Below are positions 8,243-16,940 of a stretch of DNA of 64,000 nt, one piece after another. The notes under the pieces were generated by a model. That model had not been told where the DNA came from and did not search any database. It saw nothing but the letters and a program-made list of their open reading frames with translations. Numbering within the stretch: the stretch's first letter is position 1; the number at the start of each line of letters is the position of its first letter. The stretch spans positions 186,001 through 250,000 of the forward strand of contig CAVUSX010000019.1 of NCBI GenBank assembly GCA_963744275.1, read 5' to 3'. The position numbers were made by a program, and so were the translations under genes. The DNA comes from VAZQ01 sp963744275 (GTDB lineage: Bacteria; Pseudomonadota; Alphaproteobacteria; Rhizobiales; Xanthobacteraceae).

Positions 8243-9387
8243 CTATTCGGCGGCTTCGCTCGGCAGCGCCGGCGAAGCCTTGGGGGGCAGGTCCGCGACC
8301 TCGCCGCGATAGACCTCGTCCATGCGCGGCGTCATGCCGTGCTTGCCCAGAGCCTGCGCGAACATGTCGCGGATGGCCGGGCTCTCGTCCGCATAGTCGA
8401 TCTGGTCGCCGCCGATCCGCTGGCTGATCCAGGCGGTCGGCACGCCTTGCGAATTGCGGATGAGGGCGATCTCGTGCTTGAAGGCGAGATAGCGCGCCGG
8501 CGTCGCCCCGGTATTGAAGTGCTGATGGAACCATTTGTTGGGCGGCACGATCAGGCTGCCGACCTGCCAGTCGTAGCGGGTGGGCTCTTCGCCTTCCCGC
8601 CACATCAGCGAATAGCCCTCGCCGGAGAGAATGATCACATGGGCGCTCGGCCCGTGCGCATGGGCCTTCTTGTAGGTGCCGACCGGGAACTGGGAGATGT
8701 GGCTCGACATCGAGCCCTTGGCCATGTTGAAGCGGATGTGGCCGCCGCCGGCACCGCGCTCCTTGGCACTGATGAGCGGCAGATTGACGGCGTCGGCGAC
8801 GAAATTCGTCACCAGCAGGAAGCCCTTCTGCTCCGCCTTGGCGCTGAAATAATCGGCCTCGCCGGCGAAGCGGTCGGGAAAATCGGCCGGCATGTTGAAG
8901 ACGAAATTGATGTCGTCGTACATGTTGATGACTGCGGGCGAGTTGGTCACCGCGACGTAGCGCACGCTCTCCTGGCCGGAGCCGTTGAAATGCTGGTGCC
9001 AGGCATTGAGCGGGATCGCGAAGATGGCGCCTGCCTTCCATTCGAAGGTGATGCGCTTGCCGGCGTCGTTCCAGACGCTGGTCGAGCCGCGGCCCTCGAG
9101 GATCAGGATCATCTCCTCGTAGAGCTGGCGCTGGGGGGCGAGCTTGCCGCCCGGGGGATCTCGCAGACATAGCAGTCGTTGGAGAAGCGCGAGGCATCGT
9201 GGTTGATGTAGACGCCTTTGCCGCCGCGGCGCGGCCAGGGCTTGAGCTCGACGGTGCGCAGGTTGGCCACGTATTGGGCGCTGATGATGTCGAGGCCTTC
9301 GCCGCGCACCCAGCGCACATAGGGGGTTTCCTTCTCGGTCGCGAATTTCTTGGCGAATTCGTCCGATACGGTCGGGCTGCTGGCCAT
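8243..9387 (-). CDS. Bicupin domain protein (frameshifted near 9154)
   Basis: About 380 residues in two cupin halves. The first frame runs from the ATG at 9387 (MASSPTVSDEFAKKF) to CYVCEIP; the protein then continues in another frame with GGKLAPQRQLYEEMILILEG. Adding one base to the five-C run at 9154-9158 restores it. Half one has LNAWHQHFNG; half two has AHAHGPSAHVIILSGEGYS and NKWFHQHFN, His-rich strands expected to bind a metal. The architecture resembles gentisate-dioxygenase-like or related bicupins, so an oxygenase or isomerase role on an aromatic or keto acid is possible but unproven. It lies directly downstream of a TctC binding-protein gene. Confidence 0.8.
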
Positions 9388-9526
9388 TCCAAGCTCCTCT
9401 CGGCCAAGGCGGCCGGTCCTGATCCCTGCGCGGCAGAAGCTCCGGTATCATACAGCAGACCGCGCCGGCAAATTAAACAGGCTGGGGCCATCGGCTGCGA
9501 TGGACGGTGGCCCGCAAAGCCCGCCC

Positions 9527-10543
9527 TCATTCGCCCACGATCTTGCGGGCGGCTTGCACGATATCATCGGGGGTGGCGTAGATGTCGGCGACCGTGCTCA
9601 GGGCTTGCCGGCCCGATTGTGGCGCGACCGGCATGCGAATCTTGGCCGCGTCGGCGATGAAGTCCGGGTCCTTCACGGTCTCGTCGAAGGCCGTGCGCAA
9701 GAGCTCGATGCGCTCGGGGGGCACCAGGGATGAAGCGATGAACGGCCGGCCGACCTGGCCCGAGGCGGTCAGCAGCCGGATGATGTCGCGGTCGCGGGCG
9801 CTCGGCGCGATATCGAGCTCGTAGGGAACACCGGGCGGCAAATCCGGCGGCGCGATCGCGGCGGAGCGCAGGATGGGATTGATCTTGGCGCCGTCGACCC
9901 ATTCCTGCGGGATGCTGGCCCAGGCGCCGCAATCGCCGTCCAATTCGCCGCGCTCGATCGCGAGCCGCTCCTCGGCGCTGCCCGGATAGCCCCCCACCTG
10001 CGCCACCTGAACCTTGAAGATCTCCTTGAGGATCTTCTGGTTGATGTCGCTGGAGGTGCCGACCCCGGTCAGCCCCATATGCACCGTGCCGTGCCGCTGC
10101 AGCTGCGCCAGCGTCTTGAGCCCCAAGGCGTGCCACGTGTAGCAGATCGTGGTGTCGTGGCTGATGCTGCCGATCCAGCTGAACTTGCGGAAGTCCACCT
10201 TGACCTTCTCGGGCATCATGCGGGAATCGCCGATCTGGCCGAAATTGAAGGTCGAGATGACGGTGCCGTCCCGCGGCGCGGTGGTGTCGAGATAGAGCAC
10301 CGACTTGAGGCTGGCCGCCCCCGGCATGTTCTGCACGATGACGTCGGGATTGCCGGCGAGATGGCGTCCGAGATGACGCGCCAGCAGGCGGGCATTGAGA
10401 TCGAATCCGCCGCCTGCCGTGAAGCCGACCACGATCGTGACGGTCTTGCCCTTGTAGAAGTCCTGCGCGGCCGCCGGCGCCATGGTGGTGGCGGCAGCGA
10501 CCCCCAGAGCCAGCGCGGATGCGACGGTGCGGCCGATCGTCAT
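9527..10543 (-). CDS. TctC/Bug-family substrate-binding protein
   Basis: A 338-residue periplasmic binding protein. The signal peptide has a hydrophobic core ASALALGVAAATTM and cleavage near APAAAQ. It then shows the family signatures DFYKGKTVTIVVGF, AGGGFDLNARLLARHL, VQNMPGAASLKSVLYL and APRDGT. It contains the usual C-terminal helix pair with DETVKDPDFIADAAK. The ligand is probably a small carboxylate. It leads a minus-strand unit with the bicupin and GNAT genes and is divergent from the acyl-CoA hydroxylase-like gene at 10712, so the 168-base gap between them should carry both promoters. Confidence 0.93.
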   Translation of the reverse strand: MTIGRTVASALALGVAAATTMAPAAAQDFYKGKTVTIVVGFTAGGGFDLNARLLARHLGRHLAGNPDVIVQNMPGAASLKSVLYLDTTAPRDGTVISTFNFGQIGDSRMMPEKVKVDFRKFSWIGSISHDTTICYTWHALGLKTLAQLQRHGTVHMGLTGVGTSSDINQKILKEIFKVQVAQVGGYPGSAEERLAIERGELDGDCGAWASIPQEWVDGAKINPILRSAAIAPPDLPPGVPYELDIAPSARDRDIIRLLTASGQVGRPFIASSLVPPERIELLRTAFDETVKDPDFIADAAKIRMPVAPQSGRQALSTVADIYATPDDIVQAARKIVGE

Positions 10544-10711
10544 GACGAATTCCTCATCATCGCGGCATCGAGGCGTTGACCGGTTGCCGATGAACCGTCG
10601 TGGAAGCCCGAGATTCTAGCAACAAAGGCGTGCCCATGGTAGGCAGGCGGGCTTGGCCGGACCGGGCCCTCATCGCGGTCGGCATCGCGACAACTGGGTG
10701 CGGACGATCAC

Positions 10712-12965
10712 ATGCGGATCACGTGTATTGGAATCGATCCCGCCGGTCTCTATCTCGGGATCAGGCTCAAGCGCGATGATCCCGCGCATGTGGTGCGCTA
10801 CATCGAGGATGCGGCACGCATCCGCGGTGCCGCCCCGCATCCCGGCCGCTCTGGTCTGCAATCCGCTCAAGCCGCATTGGCGGCTCGAGGATGCGCAAAC
10901 GCGCGCCGTCATCGATCAAGAGCTCGTCTGCTTCGATCAGGTCGCCGTAAAGGCGCACGATCAGCAGTTCCAGACCCAAGGCCTGCCATTCGCCGCGATC
11001 GATTCCGCCGTGTTGCTTGAGCGCCTCGAGGGCCTCGCCCGCGGGCTCGGCTGCGAGTTCGCGCCGCAACCGGCGCCGGTCGATCCTGGGCAATTGCGGG
11101 ATTCCGATCTCGTGGTCGTGGCCGACGGCCCGCACAGCCGGATCCGCGATCAGTGCGGCAATTTTCAGTCGAGCCTGTCGCGCAGCAAGACCAAATTCGC
11201 AACCTTCGCGGTACGCGGGGGCCGCGACAGCCTGGCTTATGCGTTTCGCGCGACCCCGGCTGGAATTTTTCATTGCTATGCGGTTCCGCGCGCCCGCGAC
11301 GGCAGCTGCATGATCGTGGAGGCGCCCGCGCGGGTCATCGAGGCCAGCGGGGTGGATGCGGCGACGCCGCCGCAGATTTACGCCTTCTGCCGCGCGCTCT
11401 TTCCGCAGGAGCTCGATGGCGCGGAGGCGGGCGAAAGCCAAGCGGCGTGGCGCGAATTCGTCACGGTGGCAAACCGCAACTGGCACGGCTCCAATTTCGT
11501 GGTTCTGGGCAGTGCCGCCTATACGGCGCATTTTTCCGTCGGCCTCGAGCTGCGCTCGTGGCTCGAGGACGCCGAGAGCCTGGCGCAATGCCTGGGCTGC
11601 GGCGCATCGCTGCCGGATGCGTTGTCGGCTTATGAAAGATCCCGCCGGCCCAAGGCCGAGAGCCTGCAACGCGCCGCGGCCGCGAGCCTCGCCTGGTTCG
11701 AGAACGTCCATCGCTACATCGACAAGCCGTTTGACCGCTTCGTCTTCTCGCTTCTCACCAACAATATGCGGATCACCTATCCGCGCCTCGCCAAGGCTGC
11801 GCCCGCGCTCGCGCGTGCGGTCGACGATCTGGCGGCCGGCCGGCCGGCCGATGCCCCGCCGGCTGGCGGCAATCGCCCATCGGTGCCGCCGATGCTCACG
11901 CCCTATCGCTTGCGCGAGCTGGTCCTGCCCAACCGCATCGTGCTGTCGCCGATGTGCATGTATTCGGCCACCGACGGCACCGTGAACGATTTCCATCTGG
12001 TGCATCTGGGCAGCCGCGCCATCGGCGGGGCCGGTCTGGTGCTGACCGAGATGACCGACGTGCTGCCGGAGGGGCGCATCAGCCTGCACTGTGCCGGCAT
12101 GTATTCCCCCGAGCATGTGCCGGCCTGGGAGCGGGTGGTGAAGTTCGTGCACGCCCACAGCAATTCCAAGATCGGCGTCCAGCTCGCCCATGCCGGCCGC
12201 AAGGGCGCCTTGACGCGCTCCTTTGAAGGCCACCGGCCGCTGGAGACGGCGCAGTGGGAGATCATCGCGCCGTCGCCGCTGCGGTTCGCAAAGGACCGCC
12301 AGGTGCCCCGCGAGATGACCCGCGCCGACATGGACCAGGTCCGCGATGCTTTCGCGCGGGCGACCCGGATGGCGGATGCCGCCGGCTTCGACATGATCGA
12401 ATTGCATTTCGCCCACGGTTATCTGCTCTCGTCCTTCATCTCGCCGCTGAGCAATCAAAGGCACGACCAGTACGGCGGCTCGCTCGCGAACCGCATGCGA
12501 TTTCCCCTGGAGGTGTTCGCTGCGGTTCGCGCCGCTTGGCCCCCCGGCAAGCCGATCAGCACCCGCATCTCGGCGGTCGATTGGGTCGAGGGCGGGACCA
12601 CCATCGAGGATGCGCTCGAGATCGCCCGCATGCTCCGTGACGCCGGAAACGATATTCTGGCGGTCTCGACCGGCGGCGTGACCAGCCAGCAACGTCCGGT
12701 GGACGGGCGGCTTTATCAGGCGACCTTCAGCGATCAGATCCGCAACGCGCTCGACATCCCGACCATGGCGGTCGGCGGCATCGTCAGTCCCGGCGATGCC
12801 AATACGGTGATCGCGGCGGGCCGCGCCGATCTGTGCGCGCTCGCGCGCGGCTATCTGGTGGATCCGTATTTCGTGCGCCACGCCGCGCACGCCCAGGGCT
12901 ATGATGCGCTCGAATGGCCCGCCCCGTATCGCCGGGCCAGGGAAGTCCGGATGCGCGGCACGTGA
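10712..12965 (+). CDS. Salicylyl-CoA 5-hydroxylase-like fusion: FAD monooxygenase plus Old Yellow Enzyme domain (N-terminus frameshifted)
   Basis: The start MRITCIGIDPAGLYLG at 10712 is the FAD-binding N-terminus of the salicylyl-CoA 5-hydroxylase / 2-aminobenzoyl-CoA monooxygenase family, but the frame shifts near 10800-10850 and the usual FGWGVV segment is lost. The rest is one long frame: VVVADGPHSRIRDQ (residues about 140-155) marks the monooxygenase half; from LTPYRLRELVLPNRIVLSPM onwards (last 365 residues) is a complete NADH:flavin oxidoreductase barrel with QLAHAGRKG and HFAHGYLLSSFISPLSNQR. The FAD motif is weakened to G-I-D-P-A-G. The OYE half looks intact; activity of the hydroxylase half is doubtful. 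The family hydroxylates aryl-CoA thioesters in aromatic breakdown. Confidence 0.75.
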
Positions 12966-13987
12966 GAGCAGAGCATTTCGCCGGGATGATGGTTCTCGCC
13001 GTGGCGCTCGCTGCCGCGGACAGCCGATCCGGCGCGGCCCAATCCGATTTCAGCGGACGGACGATCAGGCTTTATATCGGAACCGGCCCCGGTGGCGGCT
13101 ACGACACCTATGGCCGCTTGGTCGCCCGCCATATCGGGCGCCACATTGCCGGCAACCCGGTCGTGGTCGCGCAAAACATGCCGGGCGCTTCGTCGCTCAC
13201 CTTGACCAATTTTCTCTTCAATACCGCGCCGCGCGACGGCACCGCGATCGGCATCATCAATCAGGCCATGCCGACCGAGCAGTATCTGGACATCGGGAAC
13301 GCCAACTATGACGCCAAGAGGTTCAGCTGGATCGGCCGGGTATCCTCGGCGGTCGAGATGGCGATCGTCTGGCACACGGTTCCGGTCCAAAGCATCGATG
13401 ATGTCCGCCGGCGTGAGACCCTCATGGGCGGCACCGGTCCGACCTCCTCGACCGTGTTCGTTCCCTATTTGCTGGATAATCTGGCGGGCCTGAAATTCAA
13501 GGTCATTACCGGCTTCAACGGGACGACCGAGATCGCTCTGGCGATGGAGCGCGGTGAGGTCGAGGGCAGCGCGACGCCGCTCGAAAGTCTCACCAGCTAT
13601 CGGGCCGACTGGGTGCGCGACCGCAAGATCAGAATTCTCGTGCAGTACACGGCGACCAGGGACGCCGAGATGCCCGACGTTCCGACCATGGTCGAGCTCG
13701 GGGGCAACGCGCAGGCTCGCCAAATCCTGGGTTTCTACGCCAGCGCGGCGGAGGTCGGCCGTTCGATCGTGGCGCCGCCCGCGTTGCCGGCGCAGACGGT
13801 CGCGGCTCTGCGGCGGGGATTCGACGAGATGCTGGCCGATCCGGTCTTTCTCGATGAGGCCAAGCGCGCCGGCATTCAATTGAAGCCGATGTCGGGAGAG
13901 CGGTTGCAGGACCTGGTCGCGCGGGTGGGAAATTTCCCGCCGTCCCTCATCGAAAAGGCGCGCCAGGCGCGCGAGAAGCCGAACTGA
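12962..13987 (+). CDS. TctC/Bug-family substrate-binding protein, coupled to the hydroxylase-like gene
   Basis: The GTG at 12962 overlaps the TGA of the preceding gene (GTGA), giving 341 residues and translational coupling; an upstream in-frame ATG at 12914 lies inside the preceding gene. The signal peptide is MMVLAVALAAADSRSGAAQS. Family signatures are DFSGRTIRLYIG, GGGYDTYGRLVARHIGRHI, AQNMPGASSLTLTNFL and APRDGT. Coupling to an aryl-CoA hydroxylase-like gene suggests the ligand is an aromatic acid, which is inference. No membrane TctAB components are nearby. Confidence 0.92.
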   Translation: MRAEHFAGMMVLAVALAAADSRSGAAQSDFSGRTIRLYIGTGPGGGYDTYGRLVARHIGRHIAGNPVVVAQNMPGASSLTLTNFLFNTAPRDGTAIGIINQAMPTEQYLDIGNANYDAKRFSWIGRVSSAVEMAIVWHTVPVQSIDDVRRRETLMGGTGPTSSTVFVPYLLDNLAGLKFKVITGFNGTTEIALAMERGEVEGSATPLESLTSYRADWVRDRKIRILVQYTATRDAEMPDVPTMVELGGNAQARQILGFYASAAEVGRSIVAPPALPAQTVAALRRGFDEMLADPVFLDEAKRAGIQLKPMSGERLQDLVARVGNFPPSLIEKARQAREKPN

Positions 13988-14025
13988 GACGGCGGCCGGA
14001 TTTGGAGCTTGATCTAAACTGGCCC

Positions 14026-14054
14026 TTGAAGGTTCACGGCTTTGTGATTAATTA
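14026..14054 (+). promoter_or_regulatory. Predicted sigma-70-type promoter of the cold-shock gene
   Basis: TTGAAG (14026-14031) and TAATTA (14049-14054) are separated by exactly 17 bases. Transcription would start near 14061, giving an untranslated leader of about 137 bases before the cold-shock gene ATG, as is usual for cold-induced csp mRNAs. The leader contains a small hairpin, GACCAC-GGC-GTGGTC, near 14138-14152. Confidence 0.55.
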
Positions 14055-14197
14055 GCCGCATCGACGTTTCGGCCGAACGACTTGGACATGCCTGGGACGC
14101 TGCCCTGCGCCTGACTGACGAGGTCTTCCTAAACTTCGACCACGGCGTGGTCCCGCCAGGGGTACCACCAGTTACTCGTCAATCGAAAGGAAAAGGC

Positions 14198-14407
14198 ATG
14201 AGCACCGGAACAGTCAAATGGTTCAACGCGCAAAAAGGCTTCGGCTTCATTCAGCCGGATGACGGCGGCAAGGACGTGTTCGTTCACATCAGCGCGGTCG
14301 AGCGCGCCGGGATGTCGAACCTGAACGAAGGCCAGAAGCTGTCGTACGAGCTCGCCCAGGACAAGCGCTCGGGCAAGACCTCCGCCGACCAGCTGCGCGC
14401 GGTTTAG
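14198..14407 (+). CDS. cspA: Cold-shock domain protein (CspA family)
   Basis: A 69-residue OB-fold protein starting MSTGTVKWFNAQKGFGFI at 14198, preceded by an AAAGG ribosome-binding site. RNP1 (KGFGFI) and RNP2 (VFVHI) nucleic-acid-binding motifs are both intact, and the length is standard. These proteins bind single-stranded RNA or DNA and melt secondary structure as RNA chaperones. A long leader and the nearby IF-1 and RhlE-type helicase genes on the other strand fit a cold-response group. Its stop codon adjoins a repeated intergenic element. Confidence 0.95.
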   Translation: MSTGTVKWFNAQKGFGFIQPDDGGKDVFVHISAVERAGMSNLNEGQKLSYELAQDKRSGKTSADQLRAV

Positions 14408-14493
14408 AGCATTTTCAGGAAAATGCGTGCCCCTGCGGAGGCAGGGGTGGAAATCCGGTTTTCCGTCCGAAAATGCGACAATGCAAAAATGCT
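14406..14493. repeat. Dispersed GCATTTTCAGGAAAA repeat, copy 1
   Basis: Begins AGAGCATTTTCAGGAAAA and ends TTTTCCGTCCGAAAATGCGACAATGC, sharing these blocks with the copy at 18258-18322. The middle differs: this copy carries a small insert with the hairpin CCCCTGC-GGA-GCAGGGG. It overlaps the stop codon of the cold-shock gene. Partial matches occur at about 20263-20280 and 49765-49785. Confidence 0.75.
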
Positions 14494-14523
14494 AGAGCGG
14501 TTTCTACGTGAAACCGCTCTAGC
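14491..14523. terminator. Perfect 13-base-pair hairpin between convergent genes
   Basis: Arms GCTAGAGCGGTTT (14491-14503) and AAACCGCTCTAGC (14511-14523) enclose a 7-base loop. It lies between the cold-shock gene and the convergent gene ending at 14563. No T-run follows, so termination is inferred from stem strength and position. Confidence 0.55.
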
Positions 14524-14562
14524 TCGCGCTCACGAGACGGGCTTTCGCTCGGCGCCCGGAGG

Positions 14563-14775
14563 TCAGCCCTTCATGCGCCAGAGCTGAAAGCCCGTTTCGC
14601 CGATAGCCTTCTCGATCGCGGTGCGGGAAAAAGCGTGCGGCGGAGCCTTGTCCTCGCGGATCACCCCGATGGCGTGCCAGGGGCCGTGCTTTCGCGGCAG
14701 CTTGCTGCCGGCGGGATCGCCGGCGAAGGCCTGCAGCCCGCTGCTGGCCTCCGATTTGAAGATGAATATCCGCAA
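14563..14775 (-). CDS. Small conserved hypothetical protein
   Basis: A 70-residue soluble protein beginning MRIFIFKSEASSGLQAFAGD. It contains GPWHAIGVIRED and a C-terminal AIEKAIGETGFQLWRM helix. It resembles a small family widespread in Hyphomicrobiales in which the pattern FIFKSE, W-H-A-x-G-V and I-E-x-A-I-x-x-x-G-F-Q-L-W recurs; the function is unknown. It lies on the minus strand downstream of the IF-1 gene with a 60-base gap, so co-transcription with infA is likely. Confidence 0.75.
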   Translation of the reverse strand: MRIFIFKSEASSGLQAFAGDPAGSKLPRKHGPWHAIGVIREDKAPPHAFSRTAIEKAIGETGFQLWRMKG

Positions 14776-14834
14776 TTTCGTCTCCTTCGGCGCCGCCGCG
14801 CGCGCGGCGGCGGCACCATCATCGCCAATGCAAA

Positions 14835-15110
14835 TCAGCGCTTGCGAAATTGCTGGCGTACGGGCGGGCGCCGGCCGACCCCGGCGCGCTCGTCCTTGTG
14901 CCGGAAGATGAGCCGGCCCTTGTCGAGATCATAGGGCGACATCTCGACCGTGACCCGATCGCCCGCCAGCGTCTTGATGCGGTTCTTCTTCATCTTGCCG
15001 GCCGTATAGGCGACGATGACGTGACCGGTATCGAGCTGGATGCGGTAGCGCGCATCCGGCAGGATTTCGGTGACCAAGCCTTCGAATTCGATGAGCTCTT
15101 CCTTCGACAT
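14835..15110 (-). CDS. infA: Translation initiation factor IF-1
   Basis: A 91-residue S1/OB-fold protein starting MSKEELIEFEGLVTEILPDA. It has the IF-1 core (YRIQLDTGHVIVAYTAGKM, KNRIKTLAGDRVTVEMSPYD, KGRLIFRHKDE). The C-terminal tail (VGRRPPVRQQFRKR) extends about 18 residues past the usual IF-1 end and is basic, which is common in the second infA copies of Bradyrhizobium-like genomes. IF-1 occupies the ribosomal A site during initiation. It is 19 bases downstream of the RhlE-type helicase gene on the same strand. Confidence 0.93.
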   Translation of the reverse strand: MSKEELIEFEGLVTEILPDARYRIQLDTGHVIVAYTAGKMKKNRIKTLAGDRVTVEMSPYDLDKGRLIFRHKDERAGVGRRPPVRQQFRKR

Positions 15111-15128
15111 CGATTGCGCTCCTCCTGC

Positions 15129-16586
15129 TCAGCGTTGGGTGCGCCGGCCGTCGTCGCGGCGCACCTTCGCGGCTCGATTGAGAAATACCACACCCGTGAG
15201 GTCATCGGGATGCCGATCCGCCTGCGGATGCGATGCCGCCTGCGCATGCTGTGCCGCCCGCGGATGCCGATCCGCCTGCGGATGTCGATCCGCCTGCGGA
15301 TGTCGATCCGCCTGCGGCTGCGAATGCCGCTCCGGCTGCCGCTGGCGCTGCCCCCCATGCGGCTGCCGGGAGCCGGGACCGTGTCCGCCGCCACGCCCGC
15401 GATTGGGCTGTTGGCGGTTGCGGGCCCCTTCGGGCTGCGCATGGATCGGCCGCGGTGTTCCGGTCCGCTGATCGGTCGCCGGGATCACGGTGCGAATGAG
15501 CTTCTCGATGTCGCGCAGGAACGCGGTCTCCTCCGAATCGCAGAGCGAGATGGCGACGCCGGTGGCGCCGGCGCGCGCCGTGCGGCCGATCCGGTGCACG
15601 TAGGTCTCCGCCACGTTCGGCAGATCGTAGTTGACCACGTGGCTGATGCCGTCGACGTCGATGCCGCGCGCCGCGATATCGGTCGCCACCAGGGTGCGCA
15701 CGTCGCCTTTGCGGAAGGCGGCCAGCACCCGCTCGCGCTGGCCCTGGCTCTTGTTGCCGTGGATGGCTTCCGCCGTGATGCCGGCCTTGGCCAGGCTGCG
15801 CACCACCCGGTCGGCGCCGTGCTTGGTGCGGGTGAAGACCAGGGCGCGGTCGATGGTTTCGCCCTTGAGCACGTCCGCCAGGATGTTGGGCTTGGCGGCG
15901 CGGTCCACGTGAATGATGCGCTGCTCGACCAGCTCGACCGTCGAGGCCGGCGGGGTCACCGCCACCTTGACCGGATCGCGCAGCATCTGCTGGGCGAGCT
16001 GGGCGATCTCTTGCGGCATGGTGGCGGAGAAGAACAGGGTCTGCCGCTCGGTCGGCAGCTTCGCCACGATCTTGCGGATGTCGTGGATGAAGCCCATGTC
16101 GAGCATGCGGTCGGCTTCGTCGAGCACCAGGACCTCGACCTCGCTCAGGCGCAACGCATTGGTCCGCACCAGATCGATGAGGCGCCCGGGCGTGGCGACC
16201 AGAAGGTCGACGCCGTTCATCAGGGAGCGGACCTGCTTGCCCATGGGGACGCCGCCGATGGCGAGCGTCGCGTTGAGGCGCAGGTGGCGGCCATAGGCGT
16301 TGAAGCTGTCGAGGATCTGGCTCGACAATTCGCGGGTCGGGCTGAGCACCAAAGCGCGGCAGGCCTTGCGGTCCGGTCGCTTCGGATTGGTGAAGAAGTA
16401 ATGCAGGATCGGGAGCGCGAAGGCCGCCGTCTTGCCGGTTCCGGTCTGCGCGATGCCGATCACGTCCCGGCGGGACATGGCGATCGGAATGGTCTGGACC
16501 TGGATGGGGGTGGGGGTGACGTATTTCTCTTCGGCGAGCGCGCGCAGGATCGGTTCGGCCAAGCCGAAGTCATTGAATGAAGACAA
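15129..16586 (-). CDS. rhlE: DEAD-box RNA helicase (RhlE-like)
   Basis: A 485-residue helicase. The TTG at 16586 is chosen because it gives the conserved start (M)SSFNDFGLAEPILRAL; the frame continues upstream but only through promoter and 5' leader. Motifs in order: Q motif TPTPIQVQTIP, motif I AQTGTGKT, Ia PTRELSSQI, motif II VLDEADRMLDMGF, motif III FFSAT, motif IV LVFTRTKHGAD, motif V VATDIAARGIDVD, motif VI YVHRIGRTARAG. The last 100 residues are a basic tail rich in His, Gln, Arg and Gly with tandem HPQADR repeats. Such helicases unwind structured RNA in ribosome assembly and in the cold. infA follows immediately. Confidence 0.93.
   Translation of the reverse strand: MSSFNDFGLAEPILRALAEEKYVTPTPIQVQTIPIAMSRRDVIGIAQTGTGKTAAFALPILHYFFTNPKRPDRKACRALVLSPTRELSSQILDSFNAYGRHLRLNATLAIGGVPMGKQVRSLMNGVDLLVATPGRLIDLVRTNALRLSEVEVLVLDEADRMLDMGFIHDIRKIVAKLPTERQTLFFSATMPQEIAQLAQQMLRDPVKVAVTPPASTVELVEQRIIHVDRAAKPNILADVLKGETIDRALVFTRTKHGADRVVRSLAKAGITAEAIHGNKSQGQRERVLAAFRKGDVRTLVATDIAARGIDVDGISHVVNYDLPNVAETYVHRIGRTARAGATGVAISLCDSEETAFLRDIEKLIRTVIPATDQRTGTPRPIHAQPEGARNRQQPNRGRGGGHGPGSRQPHGGQRQRQPERHSQPQADRHPQADRHPQADRHPRAAQHAQAASHPQADRHPDDLTGVVFLNRAAKVRRDDGRRTQR
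15209..15320 (-). repeat. rhlE: Tandem 18-base repeats inside the helicase gene tail
   Basis: About five to six imperfect 18-base units encode the hexapeptide HPQADR or variants (HPRAAQ, HAQAAS) in the disordered, basic C-terminal tail of the helicase. The units keep the reading frame, so copy number can vary without breaking the protein. Confidence 0.8.
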
Positions 16587-16772
16587 TGGGTATTCTTTCT
16601 GTAGTGCGAGAGGGGCCAACTCGTTTGGTCGGCGACCCGTGTCGCGGGAGTGGTGGTAGACACCCCGCGTGATCTGGGCTGTCAGGTGTGGGGAAATCGA
16701 AGGGCGAGCCAGAAGCCGTTTGACGGGAATCCGTACACGCGGCTCACCAGGACCTAATGTGGTCGCACCCCT

Positions 16773-16801
16773 CATATAGAGAATTCTTGTGTTGGTTGCA
16801 A
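16773..16801 (-). promoter_or_regulatory. Predicted promoter of the rhlE-infA unit
   Basis: Read on the minus strand: TTGCAA (16801-16796), a 17-base spacer, then TATATG (16778-16773). Transcription from about 16766 would leave a 5' leader of about 180 bases before the TTG start of rhlE. A long leader fits post-transcriptional or cold control, which is inference. Confidence 0.55.
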
Positions 16802-16940
16802 GAACGTTCCTGGTTAACAACGGTTTACCTTTAAGGCATTTTCGGCGATCCAAGGTCGGTGGCGGGAAAGCCGCCGGTCGACCGCCCCGACCTCGCGCGT
16901 CCGCAGCGCGGAGGGAAGGGCGCAGTGAGGGGAGCCCCGG

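Noticed and set aside
10767..12890. 707-residue minus-strand frame
   Set aside because: It is the complement of the hydroxylase/OYE gene; it has the His/Arg/Asp-rich composition typical of antisense frames in GC-rich DNA.
15209..15320. Possible CRISPR array or minisatellite
   Set aside because: The 18-base units are contiguous with no spacers and encode an in-frame HPQADR repeat of the helicase tail.
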